DNA from: a virus
Direction: 5' to 3' (one strand)
Length of the DNA: 27,007 nucleotides
IMG/VR virus record: IMGVR_UViG_3300042010_000064
Location: 1 to 27,007 of that record
The notes beneath the pieces are model-generated. The model searched no databases, was not told the DNA's origin, and worked only from the letters and a program-made list of their open reading frames with translations. Position numbers and translations under genes: made by a program. Positions 6,914 to 12,667 of the stretch are shown here, in pieces (positions within the stretch are counted from its first letter, which is position 1; the number at the start of each line of letters is the position of its first letter).

Positions 6914-7080
6914 TGGCCCGATTCCGCGTCACATACCCAACGAACGGACTTGAGGCAGGCGCTATCGTAGAGTCTGACTCATGCCCGCAATGGCTTAGGG
7001 GTAAGTGTGTATCGCTGCCTGATGAGGCTGTGAAGGTGCTTGAGGTTGCGAGCCCTAAGCCGAAGGTAAAGCGGAAGTAA
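6913..7080 (+). CDS. small hypothetical head-region protein
   Basis: The product has 55 residues, starting MARFRVTYPTNGLEAGAIVE and ending in a lysine/proline tail (SPKPKVKRK). It resembles its upstream neighbour in plan: a short beta-rich domain followed by a basic C-terminal tail. The two may be paralogues or partners. The ATG overlaps the stop of the upstream gene (TAATG), so it is translationally coupled. It is the last rightward gene before a two-way terminator. The function is unknown. Confidence 0.6.
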   Translation: MARFRVTYPTNGLEAGAIVESDSCPQWLRGKCVSLPDEAVKVLEVASPKPKVKRK

Positions 7081-7084
7081 TAAA

Positions 7085-7112
7085 AAAGCCCTCACTTGGA
7101 GGGCTTTGTTTC
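7085..7112. terminator. bidirectional intrinsic terminator
   Basis: AAAGCCCTC, loop ACTTG, GAGGGCTTT form a 9-bp stem. The plus-strand tail is TTTGTTT and the minus-strand tail is TTTTTTATT, the better of the two. It ends both the rightward head operon and the leftward TerB cassette. Confidence 0.85.
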
Positions 7113-7143
7113 AGATCAGGATAAGCAGCAGGAGCCATAGCAT
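7111..7143 (-). CDS. possible 10-residue hydrophobic peptide
   Basis: ATG 7143 opens a ten-codon frame MLWLLLLILI and stops at 7111, just before the leftward terminator. A GAGGA lies about seven bases upstream of the ATG. The peptide is entirely hydrophobic apart from the Trp. It could be a genuine tiny membrane peptide closing the TerB cassette, or chance. The ribosome binding site and the uniform hydrophobicity are the only support. Confidence 0.25.
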   Translation of the reverse strand: MLWLLLLILI

Positions 7144-7177
7144 GGTCGTGTCCTCGGTTAGTGGTTGATAGGCCTGA

Positions 7178-7324
7178 TTACAGAAAGCTCAGGACTCGTT
7201 CGTATTCGGCGTTCATACGCTTAGCTTCGTCTTGAGCGGTCTGCTCGTCGTCAAAGGTGGCGATGAACATGCTGCCGCTGAAGATGTCGAAGTGGTTGGC
7301 GTTTTGTTTTACCGTGAAGTTCAT
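7178..7324 (-). CDS. small hypothetical protein in the TerB cassette
   Basis: The product has 48 residues, starting MNFTVKQNANHFDIFSGSMF and continuing with IATFDDEQTAQDEAKRMNAE. The pattern is a short beta hairpin followed by one amphipathic helix. I chose ATG 7324 because the upstream AGGGA is well placed; the other ATG seven bases upstream is out of frame. It is the third gene of the leftward unit headed by the TerB-like gene. It has no membrane segment. Function is unknown; the sequence resembles small phage proteins that end in a D-E-Q-x-A-x-x-E-A helix, which is recall rather than a search result. Confidence 0.6.
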   Translation of the reverse strand: MNFTVKQNANHFDIFSGSMFIATFDDEQTAQDEAKRMNAEYERVLSFL

Positions 7325-7342
7325 GGTCCATGTCCCTAGAGT

Positions 7343-7374
7343 AGCCCCTCGCGAAAGGGGCTTTCCATTTATTT
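7343..7374 (+). terminator. GC-rich hairpin inside the leftward cassette
   Basis: AGCCCCT, loop CGCGAA, AGGGGCT form a perfect 7-bp stem. On the plus strand it is followed by TTCCATTTATTT, a weak U tract; on the minus strand no T run follows. It lies between two leftward genes, so it may be a backstop against antisense readthrough or an mRNA-stability element. Confidence 0.4.
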
Positions 7375-7512
7375 GCGCTTGATCATCAGAACCGCTAGAA
7401 GCAAAGCGACAATGACCAGATCAGCGCACATCGATAACAGCCTACTTGCAGAATCAACCAGAACAACTCCGCCAGCCAAGCCGAACGCTGCAAGATTCCT
7501 GATGCTTGTCAC
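7369..7512 (-). CDS. small membrane protein coupled to TerB-like gene
   Basis: The product has 47 residues and begins at GTG 7512, which overlaps the TerB-like stop in a GTGA junction. Two hydrophobic stretches (LAAFGLAGGVVLVDSA and ADLVIVALLLAVLMI, residues 7-22 and 30-44) are followed by the basic end KRK. It would sit in the inner membrane as a one- or two-pass protein with its C-terminus inside. The GTG start and overlap argue for translational coupling with the cytosolic TerB-like protein. A joint role at the membrane (host stress or superinfection exclusion) is an inference. The protein is not recognised. Confidence 0.55.
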   Translation of the reverse strand: MTSIRNLAAFGLAGGVVLVDSASRLLSMCADLVIVALLLAVLMIKRK

Positions 7513-7946
7513 AGGTAGTCTTTCAGGTTGAGGTTCATGATCTTGGCCGCTTTCTCCAGAACAACCATTTCTTCTGGCTCGATATCGCCATCCGACTCAG
7601 CAACGGTCAACATGAAGTTGAGAACGGTTGCCGCATCGTCAACGCTATGCGCCAAGTCTTTCAGTTCTTTCTCTGCGTTCTGACGAATGATGCGTGGGCC
7701 GCCGTCGTTGAAGTCAGCCTTTGCACGGTCGATGGTGTTACTCAGTTCGGCGCCGAAGCCTTTAAGTGCTGCTGAGTTGTTGATCAGCTTTTCGATCTTT
7801 TCGAACTCTTCTTTTTCGATCTCGCCGTCAGCAGATGCTACGTAGAAGACACCGTATACAGAGGCCTGCATCAGATCGCGGTTGGTCATAACTGCGATTG
7901 CTTGACGGGCTTCACCGGACTTCTTACCGAACAATTTACCGAACAT
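7509..7946 (-). CDS. TerB-like protein
   Basis: The product has 145 residues, close to bacterial TerB length. TerB-domain proteins are all-helical, bind metal through acidic loops and are linked to tellurite resistance and phage or colicin defence. Two acidic loops stand out as internal repeats: ASADGEIEKEE at residues 37-47 and AESDGDIEPEEMVVLEKAA at 116-134, the TerB hallmark of paired D-G-x-I-x-x-E-E motifs. The first ten residues (MFGKLFGKKS) form a basic amphipathic start. AGGGG precedes ATG 7946. The gene runs opposite to the virion genes around it, with its own -35/-10 promoter and a terminator after the cassette, so it behaves like a moron. No other ter gene is visible. Confidence 0.8.
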   Translation of the reverse strand: MFGKLFGKKSGEARQAIAVMTNRDLMQASVYGVFYVASADGEIEKEEFEKIEKLINNSAALKGFGAELSNTIDRAKADFNDGGPRIIRQNAEKELKDLAHSVDDAATVLNFMLTVAESDGDIEPEEMVVLEKAAKIMNLNLKDYL

Positions 7947-7990
7947 TTGATTTCCCCTTGGTTGCAGTCCGTTGTGGCTGCTTGAGACGA

Positions 7991-8019
7991 ACTATAGATA
8001 CGCCACGAAAAGACGTCAA
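7991..8019 (-). promoter_or_regulatory. sigma70-type promoter of the TerB cassette
   Basis: On the minus strand TTGACG, a 17-base spacer and TATAGT form a near-consensus promoter about 45 bases before the TerB-like ATG. Its -35 lies only ten bases from the -10 of the opposing rightward promoter, so the two polymerase sites overlap. A matching arrangement occurs at 12597-12641. Confidence 0.75.
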
Positions 8020-8026
8020 GCAAAAA

Positions 8027-8035
8027 TGCTAAAAT
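8027..8035 (+). promoter_or_regulatory. extended -10 promoter for the neck genes
   Basis: TGCTAAAAT, an extended -10, lies 29 bases before the start at 8064. There is no good -35. Flanking bases on both sides match those around the element at 12633. An in-frame ATG (8034) overlaps the -10 and would not be in the transcript. Confidence 0.65.
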
Positions 8036-8063
8036 GGTCGAAACTATTTTCCAGGTGGCGAAA

Positions 8064-8453
8064 ATGCCAAGCATTGAAGACATCAAAGCGTATTTTTTGG
8101 CCTACGGGATTCCTGTACCGCCCGACTTCATATTGCAGCTTTGGATTGATACCATTTCCGTCATCCAGCCATGCCTAGACGGTGCAGGCTATCCAGCATC
8201 AACGCAAATGCTTATCTATCTATATCTGCTTGGACTTACAGGCTACGTTAACGTTGATCGGCAGATCAGTTCTCAAACGGCGCCTAGCGGTGCAAGTCAG
8301 TCTTTCCGCTGGGGATCATTCGTTGACCGCTACCGCTCTCTGCGCTCTCTTCTTAATACGCTGGACACTTCTGGCTGCACAGCTTCGGTAATCCCTCCAG
8401 AGCCTGGCGCATCTGCCGGCCTATGGGTTTCTACTGGCGGGAAGTGCTGCTAA
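8064..8453 (+). CDS. putative head-tail adaptor/connector protein
   Basis: The product has 129 residues. The start is set at ATG 8064, with AGGTGG five bases upstream; the ATG at 8034 overlaps the promoter -10 and has no ribosome binding site. The N-terminal half is helical (MPSIEDIKAYFLAYGI, then LIYLYLLGLTGYV). The C-terminal half has SFRWGSFVDRYRSLRSLLNT and a Cys-ending tail (STGGKCC). Proteins with this plan follow the capsid genes in phages with DUF1073 portals and are thought to be the first head-tail adaptor. The stop overlaps the next start (TAATG). The assignment is by position and remembered resemblance. Confidence 0.65.
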   Translation: MPSIEDIKAYFLAYGIPVPPDFILQLWIDTISVIQPCLDGAGYPASTQMLIYLYLLGLTGYVNVDRQISSQTAPSGASQSFRWGSFVDRYRSLRSLLNTLDTSGCTASVIPPEPGASAGLWVSTGGKCC

Positions 8454-8665
8454 TGGCTAGGACGTTGCGTGCGAAGCGCAGAAGTAGCGATACCGTGCGT
8501 GACGGCATATTCCAGTATTCTGCGGGCGGATGCCGTCATCATGGGAGCTGTGGTTATTGCGTGCAGAATCGTACCTTCTCCCGCGCTGAATCTGATTGGG
8601 ATAAAAACGTGAAGCTGTACGGCTGGCCTGATGCTGACCCCTGCTACATGATGGAGGAATCGTAA
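8453..8665 (+). CDS. small Cys/His-rich protein in the neck operon
   Basis: The product has 70 residues from ATG 8453, which overlaps the upstream stop (TAATG). The N-terminus is basic (MARTLRAKRRSS). The middle holds a cluster GGCRHHGSCGYCVQNRTF, and a further Cys lies near the end (DADPCYMMEES). Four Cys and two His could hold a metal ion or form disulphides. It is tightly coupled on both sides to connector genes, which suggests a structural or assembly role in the neck. No family is recognised. Confidence 0.7.
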   Translation: MARTLRAKRRSSDTVRDGIFQYSAGGCRHHGSCGYCVQNRTFSRAESDWDKNVKLYGWPDADPCYMMEES

Positions 8666-9009
8666 TGGCCTTCATGTCCGCATGGTACATGATCGACACC
8701 GCAACCGTGTACCCAAGGCTCGCAGAAGGCGATTGGGGCGGCGGCGTAACATACGGAACCCCGTACACCATCCTTTGCGGCCACGAAGGCGTATCGCGGC
8801 AATCACGCGACACTGAGGGCGCAGAGTTCGTAACGCGGGATGTCTATTACACCGGCGACACTCGGCCAGCATACCTAGACCGAATCGCATACGGCGACAC
8901 TACCGCCCAAGCGTGGGATGCAGTCTCGGCCGCAGAGATTCGCAAGATTGCTCGTCACGGCATGTCGGCGTTTAACTACGAAGACGAGTACGATTTAGAA
9001 ACGATGTAA
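8665..9009 (+). CDS. putative head closure (stopper-like) protein
   Basis: The product has 114 residues. The middle is beta-rich (YTILCGHEGVSRQSRDTEGAEFVTRDVYYTGD) and the end is a short helix with EIRKIARHGMSAFNYEDEYD. Size, beta-barrel-like make-up and place between adaptor and tail-completion genes fit an SPP1 gp16-type head closure protein, which plugs the portal channel. The ATG overlaps the upstream stop (TAATG). The assignment is by position and fold plan, not by a diagnostic motif. Confidence 0.6.
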   Translation: MAFMSAWYMIDTATVYPRLAEGDWGGGVTYGTPYTILCGHEGVSRQSRDTEGAEFVTRDVYYTGDTRPAYLDRIAYGDTTAQAWDAVSAAEIRKIARHGMSAFNYEDEYDLETM

Positions 9010-9012
9010 AAT
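9005..9012 (+). promoter_or_regulatory. possible -10 element
   Basis: TGTAAAAT overlaps the preceding stop codon and lies 31 bases before the start at 9043. TG abuts TAAAAT without the usual spacer base. No -35 is seen. It may be a weak internal promoter for the decoration and SGNH genes. Confidence 0.25.
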
Positions 9013-9042
9013 GCACAATCAACATTTACCGGAGTTAATGCA

Positions 9043-9321
9043 ATGGCTACAGAACTTCTACCTGTCGCGTCTGGAGCCGCTAACTCTGCTGACTTCACTT
9101 TGGCTGCTGGCGAGACGGCAACAATTGCGCTTAAAGACGCAGCGTCTCCTGAAATTGAGAGCGGTCCAGTTGTCGCCGTTCAATTAAAGGATGACGCAGC
9201 CGCTTACTGGGATATCTACTTGATGACCAGAGAGAATAACTCGGTAGTTATTAGCGCGGCTGGCACTTATCGAGTTCGACGAGTGGCGAACGGTGTATCT
9301 GTAGGCGCATTCCGAGGCTAA
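9043..9321 (+). CDS. small beta-rich protein, possible decoration or neck protein
   Basis: The product has 92 residues with a regular beta pattern (ADFTLAAGETATIALKD, GPVVAVQLKDD, NNSVVISAAGTYRVRRVANG). This alternation of short strands suggests an Ig-like or jelly-roll sandwich. GGAG lies eight bases before ATG 9043. It directly precedes the SGNH hydrolase gene with one base between stop and start, so the two are probably co-translated and may form one surface structure, such as a neck collar or head fibre. The role is inferred. Confidence 0.65.
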   Translation: MATELLPVASGAANSADFTLAAGETATIALKDAASPEIESGPVVAVQLKDDAAAYWDIYLMTRENNSVVISAAGTYRVRRVANGVSVGAFRG

Positions 9322-9322
9322 T

Positions 9323-10723
9323 ATGATCACGAGATCAGTAGTTAGTTCGGTAGTGCGCAAGTTTGTATTGCGTTCCGGTGCCGCTCCAATCTTGAGCGGC
9401 GCTGTACCTATTCCAGATCCGACAACCGTCAACTTCACTTCCGCTCAGTTCGCTCCTGGCTTCTCTGGTTCGATCAGTACGACTAAGAACGCCGCACGCA
9501 TATACGCGCGAGGGGATGTAACACTATGGTCCGGATTCATTACAGGCACCGAAGCCAAGCTTACAAACCCATCTGATTTTGGCGATAACGACGGATCAAT
9601 GCAGGTTGCCATTAACGGGTCTGCATTTACCAGTGCCGCGAGAACAGGCTCTGTGTATACCCTGTTTACCGGATTGCCCCACGCTAAACGATTCGTCGAA
9701 GTTCGATGGGTAATCCAGATGGGCGAGGCTCCGTATATCGCATCCTCTGGCAATGTCCTGCAAGTGACTGGACAACCGCCATCACTTGAAACAATGGGTA
9801 GTCAGGTAACTAACGGATCGAACTCTGATACCGGCTTCTACAGCGGCGCACTGATCGCCAACATCGCCAACTACGCACCGCCACTACAGGCGCCTTCGGG
9901 AACTACTTACGGATCTAACGTCGGCTCCGTCAAGATGAAAGGCGCGTTCTCGAAGCTGGTTGTTACTGTCGGCGGTCCGCGCAAGGTTGGCGTTAGCAAG
10001 AATGGTGGAGCTCCATCTTTCTATTCAATCGCTGACGAATCTGGCGGCCCTATTCGCGCTATCGTAGTGCCGTGCGACGGATCAACCTCGACGTATAACG
10101 TGTGGGATAGTGGCAACTATTACAACACTGGCGGTCACTTCGCTGTATCTGGTGACTCTGCGCTACTCAACATCGGCACCACGAAGCAGTTCCACATATT
10201 TGGGGACTCTATCGTCGCCGGAGCAGGACCAGGAGCCACCGCCGTTGATTCTGAGATGATGTCCGTAGCCTCAGCCTTGGGCGGGGTTGGTACAACTATC
10301 GGTGTAGCCGGCCAGACAATCGTCGGCTGCAAGACTATGCTGGACAACGCACTGCCCCTACTGACGGTCAGCGCTAATGACGTGGCGGTCCTGTCTATCG
10401 GCGGCAACAGTGCGTCAGGCGGCATTGATGCGACCAAGAAGGCAGACTATCTGTCGTGCATCAATAAGCTGCAAGCGAAGGGTTATGGCAAGATCCTCTG
10501 TCGCGGCATTCTTCCCACTCCGGACGGATCTGACACTCGCGCTATCTACAACGTCGAGCTGCAATCGGTCGTGACAACATTGGCTGATCCTAACGTGATG
10601 TGGATCGATACCAGTGCGTGGATTGGCTACGACACCCAGGACAATACGCATCCGACTATTGCGGGTTATGTGACGCTGGCCAGTTATGCGTTGCCTGCTT
10701 ACACGTCGTTGCTGGGGCTTTGA
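9323..10723 (+). CDS. virion-associated SGNH/GDSL hydrolase
   Basis: The product has 466 residues. The N-terminal 280 are beta-rich and probably mount the protein on the particle. The C-terminal third has all SGNH landmarks: block I FGDS at residues 293-296 (Ser296 nucleophile), block II Gly near 330 (VAGQT), block III GGN at 360-362 (oxyanion Asn362) and block V DNTH at 440-443 (Asp440/His443, the D-x-x-H pair). SGNH enzymes are esterases or deacetylases acting on lipids or O-acetylated sugars. GAGG lies five bases upstream of ATG 9323. Finding it between closure and tail-completion genes, rather than beside the spikes, is unusual. A role deacetylating host surface polysaccharide is inferred. 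Confidence 0.85.
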   Translation: MITRSVVSSVVRKFVLRSGAAPILSGAVPIPDPTTVNFTSAQFAPGFSGSISTTKNAARIYARGDVTLWSGFITGTEAKLTNPSDFGDNDGSMQVAINGSAFTSAARTGSVYTLFTGLPHAKRFVEVRWVIQMGEAPYIASSGNVLQVTGQPPSLETMGSQVTNGSNSDTGFYSGALIANIANYAPPLQAPSGTTYGSNVGSVKMKGAFSKLVVTVGGPRKVGVSKNGGAPSFYSIADESGGPIRAIVVPCDGSTSTYNVWDSGNYYNTGGHFAVSGDSALLNIGTTKQFHIFGDSIVAGAGPGATAVDSEMMSVASALGGVGTTIGVAGQTIVGCKTMLDNALPLLTVSANDVAVLSIGGNSASGGIDATKKADYLSCINKLQAKGYGKILCRGILPTPDGSDTRAIYNVELQSVVTTLADPNVMWIDTSAWIGYDTQDNTHPTIAGYVTLASYALPAYTSLLGL

Positions 10724-10724
10724 T

Positions 10725-11141
10725 ATGCCGGTCAAGGGGTTGAAAGAGGTTCGCCAAAGCCTGCATAAGCTGGTCTGGCAGATTAGCGGCCCAATGGCTG
10801 AGAAGGCGCTAACCGAGGTGATGATCGTTGCTGGTGGTTATGCAGCAACAATGACGCCAATCGACACTAGCAACCTGATCAACAGCCAGTTCCGCCAGAT
10901 CAGCAAGTCAGGCGACAAGCTTACAGCGATGCTTGGCTACACAGCGGCATATGCGGCGGCTGTACACGACAAGAAAGGCGCGACAGTCGGCAAGAACATT
11001 CTGAGGTCAAAGGCTGATCCATCACGCGGCAACTTTTGGGACCCTGATGCAGAGCCTGGATTCCTAAAGAAAGCATTCGAAGAGCCTGATGCAAGGGCTG
11101 ACATAGACGCAGTAGTTGAAAGGTATATGAAACTACCATGA
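10725..11141 (+). CDS. tail completion/neck protein (HK97 gp10-like)
   Basis: The product has 138 residues. Position and pattern match HK97 gp10-like proteins that join tail to head: an N-terminal helix (LKEVRQSLHKLVWQI), PIDTSNLINSQFRQ, a Y-A-x-x-V-H motif in LGYTAAYAAAVHDKKG (around residues 71-86), and a C-terminal helix LKKAFEEPDARADIDAVVER. The start is set at ATG 10725, one base after the hydrolase stop; an ORF beginning further upstream would overlap it. Its stop overlaps the next gene (ATGA). Confidence 0.8.
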   Translation: MPVKGLKEVRQSLHKLVWQISGPMAEKALTEVMIVAGGYAATMTPIDTSNLINSQFRQISKSGDKLTAMLGYTAAYAAAVHDKKGATVGKNILRSKADPSRGNFWDPDAEPGFLKKAFEEPDARADIDAVVERYMKLP

Positions 11142-11524
11142 GCCATACACCGATCAATCTATTCAAGGACTGGCTAGAACTATATGTCTCGACGGCTGGC
11201 TACACAATCAGTCGCGGCATGTGGGAAGAGGCTAACAATGGCGCAAAGAAGTTCGTGGCGGTCTGGTCTGACTCTGGAAGAACGCCAAATGGTGAAATCC
11301 AGTATCCGCATATCCGCGTGATCGTGACTGGTCGCGCAAACGGTCGTGCGCTTGGCGATACAGAGGGCGCTGAACTGTTCGCAGAGTCGTTGTTTGATGC
11401 GGCTATTGCGCACTTTGAAACAAGTTGCATGATGCAAATTAGGCCAGTTGGCAGCGTGCAAGGACCGTATTACACCGAAACCAGTAGACCTTGGGTAGAA
11501 ATAAACTTCGAATTGACGTGTTAA
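11138..11524 (+). CDS. tail terminator protein
   Basis: The product has 128 residues. It is alpha/beta, with LFKDWLELYVSTAGYT at the start, a YPHIRVIVTGRANGRALGDT centre, LFAESLFDAAIAHFE and a final strand RPWVEINFEL. This matches tail terminators (lambda gpU-like), which cap the tail tube to end its growth and dock the head. It starts at an ATGA overlap with the neck protein and directly precedes the tube gene, the expected order. Confidence 0.7.
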   Translation: MSHTPINLFKDWLELYVSTAGYTISRGMWEEANNGAKKFVAVWSDSGRTPNGEIQYPHIRVIVTGRANGRALGDTEGAELFAESLFDAAIAHFETSCMMQIRPVGSVQGPYYTETSRPWVEINFELTC

Positions 11525-11580
11525 ACTATGTGCATCTGCTCGTAGTGGGCGGTACTTTCAAACTTTAAAGGAGGTGCCTT

Positions 11581-12312
11581 GTGGCCCTTAACTGTGCGTC
11601 GGATAAATTTGTAGGCAAGAGCGTACTCGCTGAGTTCGCCCTTGCTTGCGGTGATGTAGACCCGCTGACTTTGACGTGGCTGCCACTTGGCGCAGCTCGT
11701 AACAAGTCTAAAACCATGTCGGCTGATACCGTTGATGCTACCGCTGATGACTCGGTAGGCAGCTTTCGCGATACGCTGATCACCTACAAAACTTTCGAAG
11801 TCTCGATTGATGGCGTTACCAAGCGCGACGACGGCACCACTTCGAACCAGCAATTGCTGGCCAACCACTTCGAAACCGATCCTCAGCCGTATGTTTGGAT
11901 TCGCCTGACTGGTCCGATCAACTCGACTACCGCTTTCTGCGTTCTGACTGAGTTCAGCGAAGAATACCCGTACGACGATGTGGCTACCTACTCGATGACT
12001 GCCAGCGCAACCTCGCGCCCAGGTGGCCTGGCTAGCGTTATCACTTCGGTAACTCCGATTGCCGTAACCGCCGTTAACGTAACCCCGGCCACTGCAACCG
12101 TAGCTGTAGGCAACGTCACCAACCTTGACGCTGCAATCAGCCCTGCTGCTGCCGTCCAGTCCGTAACTTGGTCGTCCGCAACTCCTGCGACTGCTACCGT
12201 TAACTCGGCTGGCCGTGTGACTGGTGTTGCCGCTGGCACCGTAACCATCACTGCAACCTCGGTCAGCGATCCGACCAAGACTGACACCTGCGTGGTTACT
12301 GTTACAGCGTAA
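11581..12312 (+). CDS. major tail tube protein with C-terminal Ig-like domain
   Basis: The product has 243 residues. GTG 11581 follows an AAGGAGGTG ribosome binding site, the strongest in the window, in keeping with the hundreds of copies a tail tube needs. Residues 1-150 form the tube domain. Residues 160-243 are a bacterial Ig-like group 2 domain: TAVNVTPATATVAVGN, VQSVTWSSATPATATVN, GRVTGVAAGTVTITATS. Lambda gpV and others carry such a domain on the tail surface, where it may bind host surface sugars or stabilise the tail. Codons are strongly biased to C-ending synonyms, like the capsid gene. A terminator follows directly. Confidence 0.85.
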   Translation: MALNCASDKFVGKSVLAEFALACGDVDPLTLTWLPLGAARNKSKTMSADTVDATADDSVGSFRDTLITYKTFEVSIDGVTKRDDGTTSNQQLLANHFETDPQPYVWIRLTGPINSTTAFCVLTEFSEEYPYDDVATYSMTASATSRPGGLASVITSVTPIAVTAVNVTPATATVAVGNVTNLDAAISPAAAVQSVTWSSATPATATVNSAGRVTGVAAGTVTITATSVSDPTKTDTCVVTVTA

Positions 12313-12328
12313 CAATAAGCAAATAACT

Positions 12329-12354
12329 AGCCTCCTTTTTGGGGGCTTTTTATT
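12329..12354 (+). terminator. intrinsic terminator after tail tube gene
   Basis: AGCCTCC, loop TTTTT, GGGGGCT and TTTTATT form a 7-bp stem with one wobble pair. The U tract exists only on the plus strand. It caps the high-level tube transcript before the tail chaperone and tape measure genes. Confidence 0.8.
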
Positions 12355-12356
12355 GC

Positions 12357-12566
12357 CTACAATTCTCTGGATGCAAGGTAGCGATATTTCTCTGGTGACA
12401 TGCAGGAGAAGCGAGGATCTATTTTTTTCTCTGCATTCATAGCATTTCCGTAATTCGCAATCTGTACGCATTCAACATCGCTTTCTATGTCGAATTTGCT
12501 TGTTACGTTATCGTAGATGCAGCCGATGTCAGAGCAAAGACCAACTACAAGCACCAAGGTAAGCAT
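12357..12566 (-). CDS. small secreted or membrane-anchored accessory protein
   Basis: The product has 69 residues. The first 12 are hydrophobic (MLTLVLVVGLCS) without leading positive charges; Cys11 is not in a canonical lipobox but a lipoprotein or signal anchor is possible. The rest is polar with four more Cys (Cys16 in DIGCIYDN, VECVQI, RFSCMS), compatible with periplasmic disulphides. AAGGA lies seven bases before ATG 12566, and a TTGACG/TATACT promoter lies upstream. It is a lone leftward gene between the tube and chaperone genes, a typical moron position. Superinfection exclusion or host-surface change is a reasonable guess; no family is recognised. Confidence 0.65.
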   Translation of the reverse strand: MLTLVLVVGLCSDIGCIYDNVTSKFDIESDVECVQIANYGNAMNAEKKIDPRFSCMSPEKYRYLASREL

Positions 12567-12596
12567 TTCGTAATCCTTAATTGTGTGTGTTCGCCG

Positions 12597-12624
12597 AGTA
12601 TATCCCTGCGCAGAAAGCCGTCAA
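12597..12624 (-). promoter_or_regulatory. sigma70-type promoter of the leftward accessory gene
   Basis: On the minus strand TTGACG, a 16-base spacer and TATACT lie about 30 bases before ATG 12566. The -35 is identical to that of the TerB promoter and is placed at the same ten-base distance from the opposing extended -10. Confidence 0.75.
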
Positions 12625-12632
12625 GCGCAAAA

Positions 12633-12641
12633 TGCTAAAAT
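12633..12641 (+). promoter_or_regulatory. extended -10 promoter for the tail operon
   Basis: TGCTAAAAT lies 26 bases before the chosen chaperone start and is identical to the elements at 4768 and 8027. The flanks match 8027 closely (AAA before, GGT-x-GAAA after). Confidence 0.65.
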
Positions 12642-12667
12642 GGTGGAAATTTCTATGGACGCTAAAA

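Noticed and set aside
8034-8063. Earlier in-frame ATG for the adaptor gene
   Set aside because: It overlaps the -10 of its own promoter and has no ribosome binding site; ATG 8064 has AGGTGG at the right distance.
11521-12471. 316-residue open frame on the minus strand across the tail tube gene
   Set aside because: It lies wholly opposite a strongly expressed, biased gene and crosses the terminator; its product is Ser/Arg-rich with no domain. It is a shadow of C-ending codon bias.
12581-12667. Longer start for the tail chaperone
   Set aside because: The upstream codons run across the divergent promoter, and ATG 12632 overlaps the -10; the first start on the predicted transcript is 12668.
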